Below are positions 45,035 to 54,053 of a stretch of 64,000 nucleotides of DNA, in pieces. Source of the stretch: Motiliproteus sp041586615 (lineage in GTDB: Bacteria; Pseudomonadota; Gammaproteobacteria; Pseudomonadales; Balneatricaceae); the NCBI GenBank assembly GCA_041586615.1, contig JBFGZS010000015.1, positions 1 through 64,000 on the forward strand. The letters are read 5' to 3'. Every line of letters starts with the position of its first letter. The first letter of the stretch is position 1. Position numbers and translations under genes: made by a program. The notes beneath the pieces are model-generated. The model saw only the letters and a program-made list of their open reading frames with translations. It ran no database searches and was not told where the DNA came from.

Positions 45035-45242
45035 AGTCACTCCGATATTCTGTATTGGTACGCAGTTGAGAAAATACGCGCTTGTGCATGGATGTCAATT
45101 CTAGCGCTTCAGTCTCGACAAATCACGGAAAAGTCTATCCGTTAGCCTATCAACTACAATCTATTATAAAACTGTCCAGGTGCGCTGTGAGGCAAGCCAT
45201 ACATGTCAACCTGGTTAAGATATCGATGAGTGAGGAGGAGTT

Positions 45243-46010
45243 ATGGCGGCGCATGTGATGATTCACATCAAACCCGAGGATGTCCCCCCTGAGGGGCTGC
45301 AGGTTAAATACCGCCTTGGCGAGAGCTTTGAAAAAAAGATCGAGTGGGGTGAGATCACCGATGGCAAGCTTCTGCCCTCCCCTGCGGCCAATGATCTTAA
45401 CGAACCCGGCTTATGTATCGACGATTTTGATTCGCGGGGCTATGCGGGCTTTGAACCGCGCACCGGTAACTATTGGCGCTACGCGCACGAGTCGGATCCG
45501 GATGTTTTCCGTGAGTATTGCCTGCAGATCACCGAAATAAACGAACCCTTCACCCCGCGATCTTCCTGGGAGGCCTGGTCGATACTGACACAATCTATCC
45601 TGAAGGACCGCCTCAGGCTAACGCTTAAAAACCGCATCACCGGCGCAGAGCTTAGCTATAAAGTCGTCGACAAAGGTTTCGGCTACCAGATTAAGCACCT
45701 TACGGAGGGACGCAGAGCGCAAAAACTTCTTAAGCATGATTACGTCTTGAATCAATTGCTTGGGACGAGTTTTAAAAAACTCAATCCCCGCTTGCTCAGT
45801 ATTGAAACCCATTCTCATGCTGAGACTGAAGGCGGCGGCTACATCTCGCTGTCCTTTAAGGATGACGGCTATCTGTTGAAGTACCGTCTTAACCTGGTTA
45901 GCTTCACGCTTGGCTTGTTTCAAATCACCGAAGACGGTCTTGAGTTGCTGAAGATGGTTGAACTACCTCACAGCACGGTCATTGAAGAAACGCGTACCTT
46001 TCTTGGTTGA
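45243..46010 (+). CDS. Hypothetical protein of 255 residues
   Basis: A strong site (GAGGAGGAG, 2 bases before ATG 45243) supports translation. The soluble product starts MAAHVMIHIKPEDVPPEG. It shows no signal peptide, membrane helix or known motif. Features include an acidic middle (LCIDDFDSRGYAGF) and a mixed alpha/beta C-terminal part (GGGYISLSFKDDGYLLKYR). I do not recognise a family. It stands between the response regulator (divergent) and the hpf gene (same strand, about 115 bp downstream). Confidence 0.7.
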   Translation: MAAHVMIHIKPEDVPPEGLQVKYRLGESFEKKIEWGEITDGKLLPSPAANDLNEPGLCIDDFDSRGYAGFEPRTGNYWRYAHESDPDVFREYCLQITEINEPFTPRSSWEAWSILTQSILKDRLRLTLKNRITGAELSYKVVDKGFGYQIKHLTEGRRAQKLLKHDYVLNQLLGTSFKKLNPRLLSIETHSHAETEGGGYISLSFKDDGYLLKYRLNLVSFTLGLFQITEDGLELLKMVELPHSTVIEETRTFLG

Positions 46011-46125
46011 TCTACGACAATAAAATGGTGAACGTTTTGCTATTTTTCCACGGCAAAGCGTTTTAACATGAGTGTGTGCCGTAGCTATACGGCGCACTTT
46101 AGAATCAAAGATAAGGATGCATCTC

Positions 46126-46506
46126 ATGCAATTAAACATCACTGCACGGCACGACAGTAAAGTTTCACAGGCGGTTCGTGAACATATTGCGTCTCGAGTT
46201 GGGCGAAGCGACGGTTACTTTGACGCAGTCACCCGAATGCAAGTGACCGTCGACAAAGAAGCAGATAACTATATGGTAGAAGCCTGCTTCCACATCACTG
46301 GAAAAGAGCTGTTTGCAAAAGCAACCTCGGACAATCTTTATGTTGCGATCGATGAAACAGCAGACAAAGTGGAGCGCCAGCTTATAAAAGCTCTGGATAA
46401 GAAAACCAACAAGAAAGGCACAGGCATCAAACATCTCGCGCCGGAACTGCTTGATTCCGAACTCGCCGAAGAAGATGTCGATGTCGAGGAGATTGCTGCG
46501 CCTTAA
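46126..46506 (+). CDS. hpf: Ribosome hibernation-promoting factor
   Basis: ATG 46126 follows AAGGA at a normal distance and starts MQLNITARHDSKVSQAVRE, the usual HPF N-terminus. The 126-residue product keeps the sigma-54-modulation/S30EA fold (YFDAVTRMQVTVDKEADNYM, FHITGKELFAKATSDNLYVA, DETADKVERQLIKALDKKTN). It binds the 30S subunit in the mRNA/tRNA channel region and promotes inactive ribosome dimers in stationary phase. An acidic tail of about 27 residues makes it longer than the usual short HPF of about 95. It is not next to rpoN, unlike many gammaproteobacterial hpf genes. Confidence 0.92.
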   Translation: MQLNITARHDSKVSQAVREHIASRVGRSDGYFDAVTRMQVTVDKEADNYMVEACFHITGKELFAKATSDNLYVAIDETADKVERQLIKALDKKTNKKGTGIKHLAPELLDSELAEEDVDVEEIAAP

Positions 46507-46528
46507 TTATTTTGTACACGCACAATAC

Positions 46529-46557
46529 GGCGGTTTAAAAGCCTATTTTAAGCCGCC
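46529..46557. terminator. Hairpin between hpf and the convergent gene
   Basis: GGCGGTTTAAAA pairs with TTTTAAGCCGCC over 12 bp (one G-U) around a 5-base loop. It sits between two convergent genes and may stop transcription from both sides, though no long T-run follows. Confidence 0.55.
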
Positions 46558-46602
46558 TTCCTCATGCTTCACCACACGACGTCGACACGCACTCATACGC
46601 GG

Positions 46603-47091
46603 TTATTCATCGTCATATTCCGGATCAAAGCCCCGATACACATCGTGCGCGTCTACTTCATGAGCGATCGTTGAGCTTAAGATATCCGCACCCGACCCCA
46701 GATGCTCCGGCACGGCAACCAGCCCGTCGCTAAAGCCAACCAGAAGTAACTTCTGTTGCGCACACCGTCTCAACGCGTCCTCAAGCAAACGGACAGCCGA
46801 CATTTGAGGGGCGCTTAAGCGATCCTTAGGCTTTGTTTCTTCAGGCGCCACGCTTGATCCTGGCGCGGCGCGGCTACTCTGCTTACGCTGCGCGACGACC
46901 TTACGTGTGACATAGCCTTCATCATCGATCAGATGGATGCTGAGTTCGGTCTTTTTCAATTTAACAACGACAATTTTTGTCAGCGAAAACATGCGCTCGC
47001 TTTGACATACAATAATAGAGCCTGGCTTAGCTTCCTTTATCAAGACTATGATTTCAGAGGCATTTAGTTTTTCAGAAATGATGATTTCCAT
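46603..47091 (-). CDS. Hypothetical protein of 162 residues
   Basis: The N-terminal part (MEIIISEKLNASEIIVLIKE, then KPGSIIVCQSERMFSLTKIV) is mixed alpha/beta. A linker rich in Ser/Ala/Pro (RAAPGSSVAPEETKPKDRL) leads to a helical part and an acidic end (FDPEYDDE). No signal peptide, membrane helix or known motif is visible. It is convergent with hpf. The frame and codon use look real, but I cannot name a family. Confidence 0.6.
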   Translation of the reverse strand: MEIIISEKLNASEIIVLIKEAKPGSIIVCQSERMFSLTKIVVVKLKKTELSIHLIDDEGYVTRKVVAQRKQSSRAAPGSSVAPEETKPKDRLSAPQMSAVRLLEDALRRCAQQKLLLVGFSDGLVAVPEHLGSGADILSSTIAHEVDAHDVYRGFDPEYDDE

Positions 47092-47259
47092 TCAGGCTCT
47101 CTCTGTGTTTTGTCGCCTAATACGCAGACTTTGTTGAGATTGTTACGCGCGATGATTATGCGCAATAGCCGCGCTATTTTATCAGGGTTAAGCCTTCCTG
47201 CTCAGCATTGCGCACCGCTGGCGCAAGCCGATACCCACTATTCCGGCGGGTTACTAGAC

Positions 47260-47297
47260 GAACTCAGGGATGCATTAACAGCGGCCTATAGGCCAAT
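47260..47297 (+). repeat. Second copy of the AACTCAGGGATG...GGCCTATAGGCC element
   Basis: AACTCAGGGATG, a TTAA-type spacer and GGCCTATAGGCCAAT match 25718-25755 with about six changes over 37 bases. It ends just before the stop codon of the KfrA-like gene on the opposite strand. Confidence 0.65.
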
Positions 47298-47303
47298 GCC
47301 AGG

Positions 47304-48014
47304 TTAGTAGTTTAACGGCTTCTCGGATTCATTGAGCTGCCGATCAAGCGCGCTGACCAGTTGCTTGAGGTTTTTATTCTCTTCGTTTAGCTGATCAACC
47401 TGACGCTGCATACGCTGGGTATCGGCCATCTCGTGTTGCTGGGCATGGTATGAAACGCGTTGCTTCTCATTGTCCACACTCTCTTGGCGCATGGTTTCTA
47501 TCAGCGTCTCCAGCGTGGCGATCTCCCGCCGCTGCTCTGCTTGTGTTGTCAGGGCACGCATTAATTCACGCTGCAGGTCATTTTTTTCGCCCCGCTCTTG
47601 CCGCAATTCGTCGTCAAGCTGAGTCAATCGTTCGTAGGTTGCCGTTAGCTGGTTATTAAGTGTTTGTACGAGCTGTACGTTTTGCCTTGACTCAGCATCA
47701 AGCTGTTGCTTGCTCTTCTTTAATTCAGCCCTGACCTGTTCCGCCTGGGTAACCAGCTGCTGTTGAGCCTCACCCATAGCAAGCTTCCAAAGCTCGATCA
47801 TAGCGCCAGAGACGCTGTCCGGGAGACCGGGGGTTTGTTGTTTTTCCAGCACCCTGGGGCCGAGCGCCTGCCACCAATCGGTAAGGGCGCGATGAATCGT
47901 CGAAATGCTGCCTTTACCCAGCTCGTCTCGGATGTTTTGCTGCGTTGGCCGCACGCCAGATAAAAGCAGCTTATCAGCAGCCTGTAGAGCCAGGTTGTAC
48001 GTATCGCTCTTCAT
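47304..48014 (-). CDS. KfrA-like DNA-binding protein with long coiled coil
   Basis: The 236-residue protein has a KfrA_N-type DNA-binding domain at about 1-110 (AADKLLLSGVRPTQQNIRDE, then GSISTIHRALTDWW). A continuous coiled coil runs to the C-terminus (QLTQLDDELRQERGEKNDL-type heptads rich in Gln, Glu and Arg). KfrA proteins of IncP plasmids bind DNA and form filament-like structures that aid partition; chromosomal homologues with the same plan are often uncharacterised. Lone position and opposite strand to its neighbours give no operon clue. It could be a relic of plasmid or integrated-element DNA, but no partition or replication genes are present. Confidence 0.8.
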   Translation of the reverse strand: MKSDTYNLALQAADKLLLSGVRPTQQNIRDELGKGSISTIHRALTDWWQALGPRVLEKQQTPGLPDSVSGAMIELWKLAMGEAQQQLVTQAEQVRAELKKSKQQLDAESRQNVQLVQTLNNQLTATYERLTQLDDELRQERGEKNDLQRELMRALTTQAEQRREIATLETLIETMRQESVDNEKQRVSYHAQQHEMADTQRMQRQVDQLNEENKNLKQLVSALDRQLNESEKPLNY

Positions 48015-48251
48015 GCCTCACCATATGAAATACATTTAAATATGTATGGATTATACTGATACGCCAGGCGTTAAAGCGAGCAGAAACGACCGCAAAACAG
48101 GCAAGAAGGACGTGGATTGATTCATGCCGCTAGAATGAGAGGATCATAACAGGGTCAATATCCGATCAGCTAGCGCAGAATAAGCGAAGCTTAGGGCGCG
48201 CCGGTCATAGAAAGAGCGAGTATGAATTACAGGTGAGTATGAATTATAAAA

Positions 48252-48326
48252 TGGAGCGGGAAACGAGGCTCGAACTCGCGACCCCAACCTTGGCAAGGTT
48301 GTGCTCTACCACTGAGCTATTCCCGC
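48252..48326 (-). tRNA. tRNA-Gly(GCC)
   Basis: The minus strand folds as a full cloverleaf: acceptor GCGGGAA/TTCCCGC, D-arm GCTC..GAGC, anticodon stem CAACC/GGTTG with loop TTGCCAA (anticodon GCC), T-arm GCGAG TTCGAGC CTCGT, and an encoded CCA end. It lies upstream of pgsA and uvrC, as in many gammaproteobacteria. Confidence 0.97.
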
Positions 48327-48502
48327 TTTACTCCGAGCTGCTGCTCGAGTGCTGCGTATTATAAAGACCTGCTCCTGCATGTCAATAAGATACAAACCAT
48401 TGTAACTAATTGATATCTTCTTCGACCCTGCGCTAGCTAAATCCCGAATCCGCTGACAGGCGCCCCCTACACGTATTTGATTGTTAAAGGGGCATATTTG
48501 GC

Positions 48503-49051
48503 TTACAGATCACGTACCAGCTCAGGCCAGGCGGCTTTCAAGTAAACCAGCATCGACCATAGCGTCAGAACAGCCGCTCCATACAACGTTGCGATACCGG
48601 CATAAGCAAGACTTGAATGCGGCACGCCCGCAAGCAACCCCACAATAGCCATCATCTGCAGCGTCGTTTTGATTTTTCCTACCATCGATACAGCCACACT
48701 GGCGCGCTTGCCCAGCTCCGCCATCCATTCGCGCAAGGCCGAGATGACAATCTCGCGTCCCACAATCACTATCGCCGGCAGTGTTACGTAGATTTCTCCA
48801 TACGTTTCTACCAGCATGACCAATGCGACAGCCACCATCAGCTTATCGGCAACCGGGTCAAGAAATGCGCCGAGTGCGGTTGATTGTTCGAGTTTGCGCG
48901 CCAAATACCCATCCAGCCAATCGGTTAGCGCGGCAACGGTAAATATAATAGCGGCAACCTGACCGCTCCAGTCATAAGGCAGGTAATAGACCAGAACAAC
49001 ACAGGGAATAAGCGCAATGCGCAAGGATGTAAGTATATTTGGGATATTCAT
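48503..49051 (-). CDS. pgsA: CDP-diacylglycerol--glycerol-3-phosphate 3-phosphatidyltransferase
   Basis: The 182-residue integral membrane enzyme makes phosphatidylglycerol phosphate, the committed step to PG and cardiolipin. The CDP-alcohol phosphotransferase signature is complete: DWLDGYLARKLEQSTALG followed by AFLDPVADK. Four to five membrane helices are visible (ALIPCVVLVYYLPYDW, LMVAVALVMLVETY, TLWSMLVYLKA). Length is normal. It starts 24 bp after uvrC stops, so uvrC-pgsA form the usual pair. Confidence 0.96.
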   Translation of the reverse strand: MNIPNILTSLRIALIPCVVLVYYLPYDWSGQVAAIIFTVAALTDWLDGYLARKLEQSTALGAFLDPVADKLMVAVALVMLVETYGEIYVTLPAIVIVGREIVISALREWMAELGKRASVAVSMVGKIKTTLQMMAIVGLLAGVPHSSLAYAGIATLYGAAVLTLWSMLVYLKAAWPELVRDL

Positions 49052-49075
49052 TAAAAATCCGTTGACTGAGAAAGA

Positions 49076-50923
49076 TCAGTCGCGATGTAGGTAAGCGTAG
49101 ATTTCCTCCGCCATAGAGCGACCAATGGTAGAGACTTTTGCAATTTCTTCAACACTCGCTCGCCTGATTTCCTGCAAGCCACCAAAATATTGCAATAATG
49201 CCTTGCGGCGCTTGGGCCCGACACCGGGAAGATCCTCCAGCGTCGAACTGCGTCGCTTCTTATCTCGACGTTGCCGGTGACCTGAAATGGCAAAGCGGTG
49301 TGACTCATCCCGAATATGCTGCAACAGATGGAGCGCCTGGGACCCCGCCACGACCTCTATGCTGGTGTCGCCGCTAACCAACAGCAGTTTTTCCAGCCCC
49401 GGTTTACGGGTAACCCCCTTAGCAATTCCCAGTACCCGCACATCAGAAATTTGCAGCCCATCCAGAACCGCCCTCGCCTGACTGATCTGACCTTTTCCGC
49501 CATCAATGACCAGTACATCCGGAAGCATCCCCTCGCCTTTCACGAGCTTCTCATAGCGGCGCTGCAGCGCCTGCTGCATAGCAGCATAATCATCGCCGGG
49601 TGTTATACCCGCAATATTAAAGCGCCGATAGTCCGCTTTAAGCGGCCCCTGATCCCCAAACACGACACAGGATGCGACCGTTAGCTCACCCGAGCTATGA
49701 CTGATATCGAAGCACTCCATGCGCTGGATCGGCGAATCCAACCCCAGCGCTTCCTGAAGCGCAATAAAGCGCCGATGCATACTTTCTTTACTGGCGAGAT
49801 AGCTACTTAACTGCTGTTCTGCGTTGCTGGTAGCCAGACGTATCCACGAGGCCTTCTGGCCGCGAGCCTGAGCCTGAATGCTAACCGGCCTTACGCGCGC
49901 ATGACTCAATGCCTCTTCCAAGCTATGAACCGCTTCTGGCGTATGACTGGCCAGCAACATCCCTGGGAGCGGATGCCCTTCGTTCTGAAGATAATACTGG
50001 CCAATAAAGCTGCTCAGCAGCTGCGATTCATTCGCTTCAAGCGGCAAGCGCGGATAATGAGATTTACTGCCAATAACACGCCCCTCTTTGACAAACAGCT
50101 GATGAATGCAAGCACTGCCATTACTAATAGCGCAAGCAACAACATCCGCATCGCCGTAGTGTCCGGAAACACTTTGCTGCTCCTGTACTTTTTGCAAGCT
50201 GCTTATCTGATCCCTTAATACCGCCGCCTCTTCAAATTGAAGGGTCGCCGCAGCACTTTCCATCGCGGCCACAAGTTCCTGCTTCACCTCCTGGCTATTA
50301 CCTTGAAGCAACATCAACGCGTGACGGACATCGTCTGCGTAAGCCTCCTGACTGATGAGACCCACACAAGGCGCCGTACACCGGCCGATCTGATGCTGCA
50401 AACAAGGACGGCTTCTATTGGCATAAAAGCTATCTTCGCACTGGCGTATACGAAAAACCTTTTGCAGCAGCTTCAGGCTTTCTTTGACGGCACCACTACT
50501 CGGAAAGGGGCCGAAATAACGTCCTTTTCGGCGCTTACCTCCCCGTAAATAAACCAACGCCGGAAAGTCATGCTCACTGGAGACAAACACATAGGGGTAG
50601 GATTTATCATCGCGTAATAGGATGTTATAAGGCGGACGGAGCTGCTTGATCAGGTTCTGCTCCAGCAGCAACGCTTCCGTTTCGCTGCCGGTAACCGTTA
50701 ACTGGATAGCCTGTATCTTACCGACGAGGGCGCGGGTTTTGACCGATAGACCGTTGGCACGAAAGTAACTCGCCAACCGAGCCTTTAGATTGTTCGCTTT
50801 GCCGACATAGAGGATCTCGCCTGCAGAACCCAGCATTTGATAAACACCAGCACGCTCGGTCGTTCGGGCAACGAAAGCCGCGCCGTCAAATAATGACGGC
50901 TCATGTTCTTCAATGTCGCTCAC
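49076..50923 (-). CDS. uvrC: Excinuclease ABC subunit C
   Basis: The 615-residue product makes both incisions in nucleotide excision repair with UvrA and UvrB. The GIY-YIG nuclease lies near 24-100 (GVYQMLGSAGEILYVGKANN). A cysteine-containing region follows (CLQHQIGRCTAPCVG), then the UVR motif (LQFEEAAVLRDQI) and the RNase H-like endonuclease (ECFDISHSSGELTVASCVVF, DVLVIDGGKGQ). Two helix-hairpin-helix motifs end the protein (LEDLPGVGPKRRKALLQYFG). Length and order are typical. Confidence 0.97.
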   Translation of the reverse strand: MSDIEEHEPSLFDGAAFVARTTERAGVYQMLGSAGEILYVGKANNLKARLASYFRANGLSVKTRALVGKIQAIQLTVTGSETEALLLEQNLIKQLRPPYNILLRDDKSYPYVFVSSEHDFPALVYLRGGKRRKGRYFGPFPSSGAVKESLKLLQKVFRIRQCEDSFYANRSRPCLQHQIGRCTAPCVGLISQEAYADDVRHALMLLQGNSQEVKQELVAAMESAAATLQFEEAAVLRDQISSLQKVQEQQSVSGHYGDADVVACAISNGSACIHQLFVKEGRVIGSKSHYPRLPLEANESQLLSSFIGQYYLQNEGHPLPGMLLASHTPEAVHSLEEALSHARVRPVSIQAQARGQKASWIRLATSNAEQQLSSYLASKESMHRRFIALQEALGLDSPIQRMECFDISHSSGELTVASCVVFGDQGPLKADYRRFNIAGITPGDDYAAMQQALQRRYEKLVKGEGMLPDVLVIDGGKGQISQARAVLDGLQISDVRVLGIAKGVTRKPGLEKLLLVSGDTSIEVVAGSQALHLLQHIRDESHRFAISGHRQRRDKKRRSSTLEDLPGVGPKRRKALLQYFGGLQEIRRASVEEIAKVSTIGRSMAEEIYAYLHRD

Positions 50924-50928
50924 CGCTA

Positions 50929-51267
50929 CTACCGTGCCAGTTTGAAATTTTTGCTCTGCTGCATATGAAAATGCGTCGCTTCTTTATGAACTTTCTGTAA
51001 AAGCTCACGGGTCTCATCCGTGATGCCCGCGCCACTGGATAGTGATACTTCGAGATAAACGCTGATCTCCGCGTAATAATACAAACGGGCATCGAAAGAT
51101 TTGGCCCGCCGCAGCTTCGTCAGCGCAATCGTCGCGCCGTTGATCAGAATCTGATTAATATCGGTACTATACAGCAACGGATGCCTATCTTGAGCTGCGA
51201 GTTCTTCCTTGTCTCGGTTGTTTTGATTCATCGTAAAAACCATTGTCACCGTGTTTTTGTTTGACAC
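50929..51267 (-). CDS. Hypothetical small protein upstream of uvrC
   Basis: The open frame allows 112 residues from a GTG at 51267; ATG codons at 51243 and 51231 are also possible starts, and none has a strong ribosome-binding site. The product is soluble and mostly helical (INGATIALTKLRRAKSFDAR, YYAEISVYLEVSLSSG) with a basic C-terminus. I do not recognise a family. It ends 5 bp before uvrC, implying co-transcription with uvrC-pgsA. Confidence 0.6.
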   Translation of the reverse strand: MSNKNTVTMVFTMNQNNRDKEELAAQDRHPLLYSTDINQILINGATIALTKLRRAKSFDARLYYYAEISVYLEVSLSSGAGITDETRELLQKVHKEATHFHMQQSKNFKLAR

Positions 51268-51355
51268 AGCTTATCACAAGCAGCCATGATATAGCGGTCA
51301 TTTTTCAAGCGAAAATCGACTTCAGACAAGGACTTAGACTAAGGATCACCGCCCA

Positions 51356-52153
51356 ATGTCTTCATTATCCATCACCGAACTCGCCATCCTTATCGTCGAG
51401 CCCTCCTCTTTTCAACAAAAAGTCATCTCTCAGGAGCTTAAAAAGGCGGGCTGTACCAAGATAGAAACTGAAACAGACATGGCTTGCGCTATCGCGGCCA
51501 TGCACCGCTACACCCCGGATCTTGTCGTTAGCGCCATGTACCTTCCCGACGGTGACGGTGTTGAGCTGGTTACGCGGATGCGTACCGACCCTCAACTGGA
51601 AGAAGTTCCTTTTATGCTGGTCTCCAGCGAAGATAACGTTCAGTATCTGGAGCCGATCCGCCAAGCCGGTACCGTCGCCATCCTGCCCAAACCTTTTCGC
51701 CACGAAGACCTGATCAACGCACTACAGGCGACCCTGCATTTTGTCGACCCTACGGAAATGGATCTTGGAGATTACGAGCCCGAAGATATCAACGTGCTCG
51801 TAGTCGATGACAGTTCGCTGGCGCTAAACCATATCACCCGTGCGCTGTACAGCGCCGGCATCATAAACGTCAGCCAGGCTTGCGATGGTACCGATGCCTT
51901 GCGCGCAATGAGCGAGCAGGAATTTGACCTGATCATTACCGACTTCAACATGCCGCACATGGATGGACAAGAGCTCACGCGACACATTCGTGAACACTCG
52001 AATCAATCCTACGTCCCTATCTTGCTCATTACCTCCGAGGAAAATGAAACGCGCTTGAGCGGTGTCCGACAGGCTGGCGTCAATGCTGTTTGCAACAAGC
52101 CGTTTGATCCGGAACATATTAAAGCGTTAATCAAGTCCCTGTTGTGTGAGTAG
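51356..52153 (+). CDS. Two-receiver-domain response regulator without DNA-binding output
   Basis: The 265-residue product is two REC domains in tandem. The first (about 8-125) lacks the phosphoacceptor: the site reads DLVVSAMYLP with Ala60 where Asp is expected, and the acidic pair is EP rather than DD. The second (about 143-262) is intact (VLVVDDSS, Asp196 in DLIITDFNMP, late Lys in NAVCNKPF). It resembles chemotaxis or c-di-GMP adaptor regulators that work through protein contacts. It lies between uvrC and the DUF1853 gene. The last codons run into a 13-bp tandem repeat. Confidence 0.88.
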   Translation: MSSLSITELAILIVEPSSFQQKVISQELKKAGCTKIETETDMACAIAAMHRYTPDLVVSAMYLPDGDGVELVTRMRTDPQLEEVPFMLVSSEDNVQYLEPIRQAGTVAILPKPFRHEDLINALQATLHFVDPTEMDLGDYEPEDINVLVVDDSSLALNHITRALYSAGIINVSQACDGTDALRAMSEQEFDLIITDFNMPHMDGQELTRHIREHSNQSYVPILLITSEENETRLSGVRQAGVNAVCNKPFDPEHIKALIKSLLCE

Positions 52154-52206
52154 ATTGTGTGAGTAGATTGTGTGAGTAGATTGTGCGCGTGGATTACGTG
52201 AGCAGA
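52142..52206 (+). repeat. 13-bp tandem repeat across the gene junction
   Basis: TTGTGTGAGTAGA is present three times exactly (52142-52180), followed by two diverged copies (TTGTGCGCGTGGA, TTACGTGAGCAGA). The unit supplies the TAG stop of the two-receiver gene and the GTG start candidates of the next gene. Confidence 0.88.
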
Positions 52207-53136
52207 CCTCCTGCGGACCGATCAGCCTTAACGCCGGCACAGCAGGTCAATGACTTAATATGGAGCCTTAACGCCAACCCGCTCTGGGTTAGCGGCACCA
52301 TTGATACACGTCTGTGGCTCCAGCCACTAACCCGGCAACAGCGTATTTTTTTTCTTCAGTACTTCGAGCAAAACACCTGCCGCCCAAAGGGGCACGCCTT
52401 TCGGCTCGGCATCTACTTTGAAAACCTCCTGTTAGCCCACCTCAACAACCTCCAGCAACTAATTGATTTAAAAGATCATCTTCAAGTCAATCGCGATAAG
52501 CGTACGCTGGGGGAGTTTGATTTTTTATATCGATTTGATGGCGATGATCGGCATACGCACCTTGAAATTTGTGTGAAATTTTTTCTGGGCGTACCGAGCG
52601 GCCAAGGCAAATACCTCTGGGTCGGCCTCAATCGAAACGACACTCTCACCCGTAAAATAAACCGGCTCGAGTCACACCAACTCAGGCTTGGCGACCAACC
52701 GGCAGCGCAAGACACGCTGCATGCCCACAACATTGTGCTGGGACCGCGTTATGCTGTCATGAAAGGCCGGCTGTTTTATCCTTGGCGGGACTATTTGGCA
52801 GACCGCTTGGACCCGGTTGCTTGCCGAGATCATCTACGTGGCTGGTGGCTTCCCCAGCGCGATCTCGAACCACTATTTTCGGACAGTCGTTTTTTACCCG
52901 TCGAGAAACAATCATGGCTGGGGAACGAGCCGCCCCGTACAGCGCCTTTAATCACCGCCAGCGAAACGATCGCTATCTGCTGCGAGCGCCCTCAGATGCT
53001 TAGACGATTTGAAAGAAGAGTCGATCGATGGGTACCCATCGACTGGGGCGTCGTGACGCCGAACCATTATTTTGCCAATGAAACCGGCGAACAGCCCCGC
53101 ATAGGCGAGCCTGTTCGCAAGAGAAACGCCAACTAA
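52183..53136 (+). CDS. DUF1853 family protein
   Basis: The 317-residue product contains the DUF1853 pattern LWLQPLTRQQRIFFLQYF, RPKGHAFRLGIYFENLLLAH and EFDFLYRFDG...THLEICVKFFLGV. The family is widespread in gammaproteobacteria; its fold suggests a PD-(D/E)xK nuclease relation in some predictions, but no activity is established. GTG codons at 52183, 52189 and 52198 all lie in the 13-bp repeat array, so the exact start is uncertain. Its stop overlaps the convergent dehydrogenase stop by three bases. Confidence 0.85.
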   Translation: MRVDYVSRPPADRSALTPAQQVNDLIWSLNANPLWVSGTIDTRLWLQPLTRQQRIFFLQYFEQNTCRPKGHAFRLGIYFENLLLAHLNNLQQLIDLKDHLQVNRDKRTLGEFDFLYRFDGDDRHTHLEICVKFFLGVPSGQGKYLWVGLNRNDTLTRKINRLESHQLRLGDQPAAQDTLHAHNIVLGPRYAVMKGRLFYPWRDYLADRLDPVACRDHLRGWWLPQRDLEPLFSDSRFLPVEKQSWLGNEPPRTAPLITASETIAICCERPQMLRRFERRVDRWVPIDWGVVTPNHYFANETGEQPRIGEPVRKRNAN

Positions 53137-54011
53137 GCCTCTTTAGACGTTTTTTCCAGGCGACTCAGCAAACTCGACGTATCCCAGCGGCCACCACCGC
53201 TCGTTTGTACATCGGCATAAAACTGATCCACCAACGCGGTAACCGGTAGTTGCGCGCCATTTTTGCGGGCTTCGCCGAGTACAATGGCCAGATCCTTGCG
53301 CATCCAATCGACAGCAAAGCCAAATTCATACTCATCCTCGATCATCGTCTTATAACGGTTTTCCATCTGCCAGGATTGAGCCGCACCTTTAGAAATCACG
53401 TCGATCACCGCTTCCGGATCCAACCCGGCACGCTTGGCAAAGTGCACACCTTCAGCAAGCGCCTGCACCAGGCCACCGATACAGATCTGATTAACCATTT
53501 TCGTCAGCTGACCCGCCCCACTAGCACCCATTAAGCGCACGGAGCGGGCAAAACTCTGAATAGCCTTCTCTGCCCGCGCAAACGCCTCAGGCTCACCACC
53601 AACCATCACCGTCAGAGCAGCGTTCTCGGCACCAGCCTGGCCGCCGGATACCGGTGCGTCCAGAAAACTAACACCGCACTGCTGGGCTTGTGCATAGAGC
53701 TCGCGAGCGACGTCGGCAGAGGCGGTGGTATGGTCAACAAACACCGCCCCCCGGCTCATCGCGGCCAGCGCACCGTCATCGCCTATTACAACCTGGCGTA
53801 AATCGTCATCATTGCCGACACAGCAAAACACGATATCGGCACCACGGGCCGCCTGCGCGGGCGTTGCGGCCAAGCGTCCACCATGGGCCTTCACCCACGC
53901 CTGCGACTTGGCGGCAGTCCGGTTATAAACACACACGTCATAACCTGCAGACTGCAGGTGGCCGGCCATCGGAAACCCCATGACACCAAGCCCAAGAAAA
54001 GCTACTTTCAT
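53133..54011 (-). CDS. NAD(P)-dependent beta-hydroxyacid dehydrogenase
   Basis: The 292-residue enzyme belongs to the 3-hydroxyisobutyrate / 2-hydroxy-3-oxopropionate reductase family. The N-terminal Rossmann motif is FLGLGVMGFPMAGHL. The substrate motif reads FLDAPVSGGQAGAENAALTV, and the catalytic Lys lies in QLTKMVNQICIGG. Asn in VYNRTAAK after the second strand points to NADP(H). It lies 42 bp after the class V aminotransferase gene on the same strand. The pair would fit glyoxylate/hydroxypyruvate or tartronate semialdehyde metabolism (inference). Confidence 0.88.
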   Translation of the reverse strand: MKVAFLGLGVMGFPMAGHLQSAGYDVCVYNRTAAKSQAWVKAHGGRLAATPAQAARGADIVFCCVGNDDDLRQVVIGDDGALAAMSRGAVFVDHTTASADVARELYAQAQQCGVSFLDAPVSGGQAGAENAALTVMVGGEPEAFARAEKAIQSFARSVRLMGASGAGQLTKMVNQICIGGLVQALAEGVHFAKRAGLDPEAVIDVISKGAAQSWQMENRYKTMIEDEYEFGFAVDWMRKDLAIVLGEARKNGAQLPVTALVDQFYADVQTSGGGRWDTSSLLSRLEKTSKEA

Positions 54012-54053
54012 CGCGAATACCCCGCCTTATTTGGTTGTGCTAAACGCGCAAAG

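Noticed and set aside
47304..48014. Plasmid origin or partition region suggested by the KfrA-like gene
   Set aside because: No replication or ParA/ParB genes or iterons are present; surrounding genes are chromosomal housekeeping.
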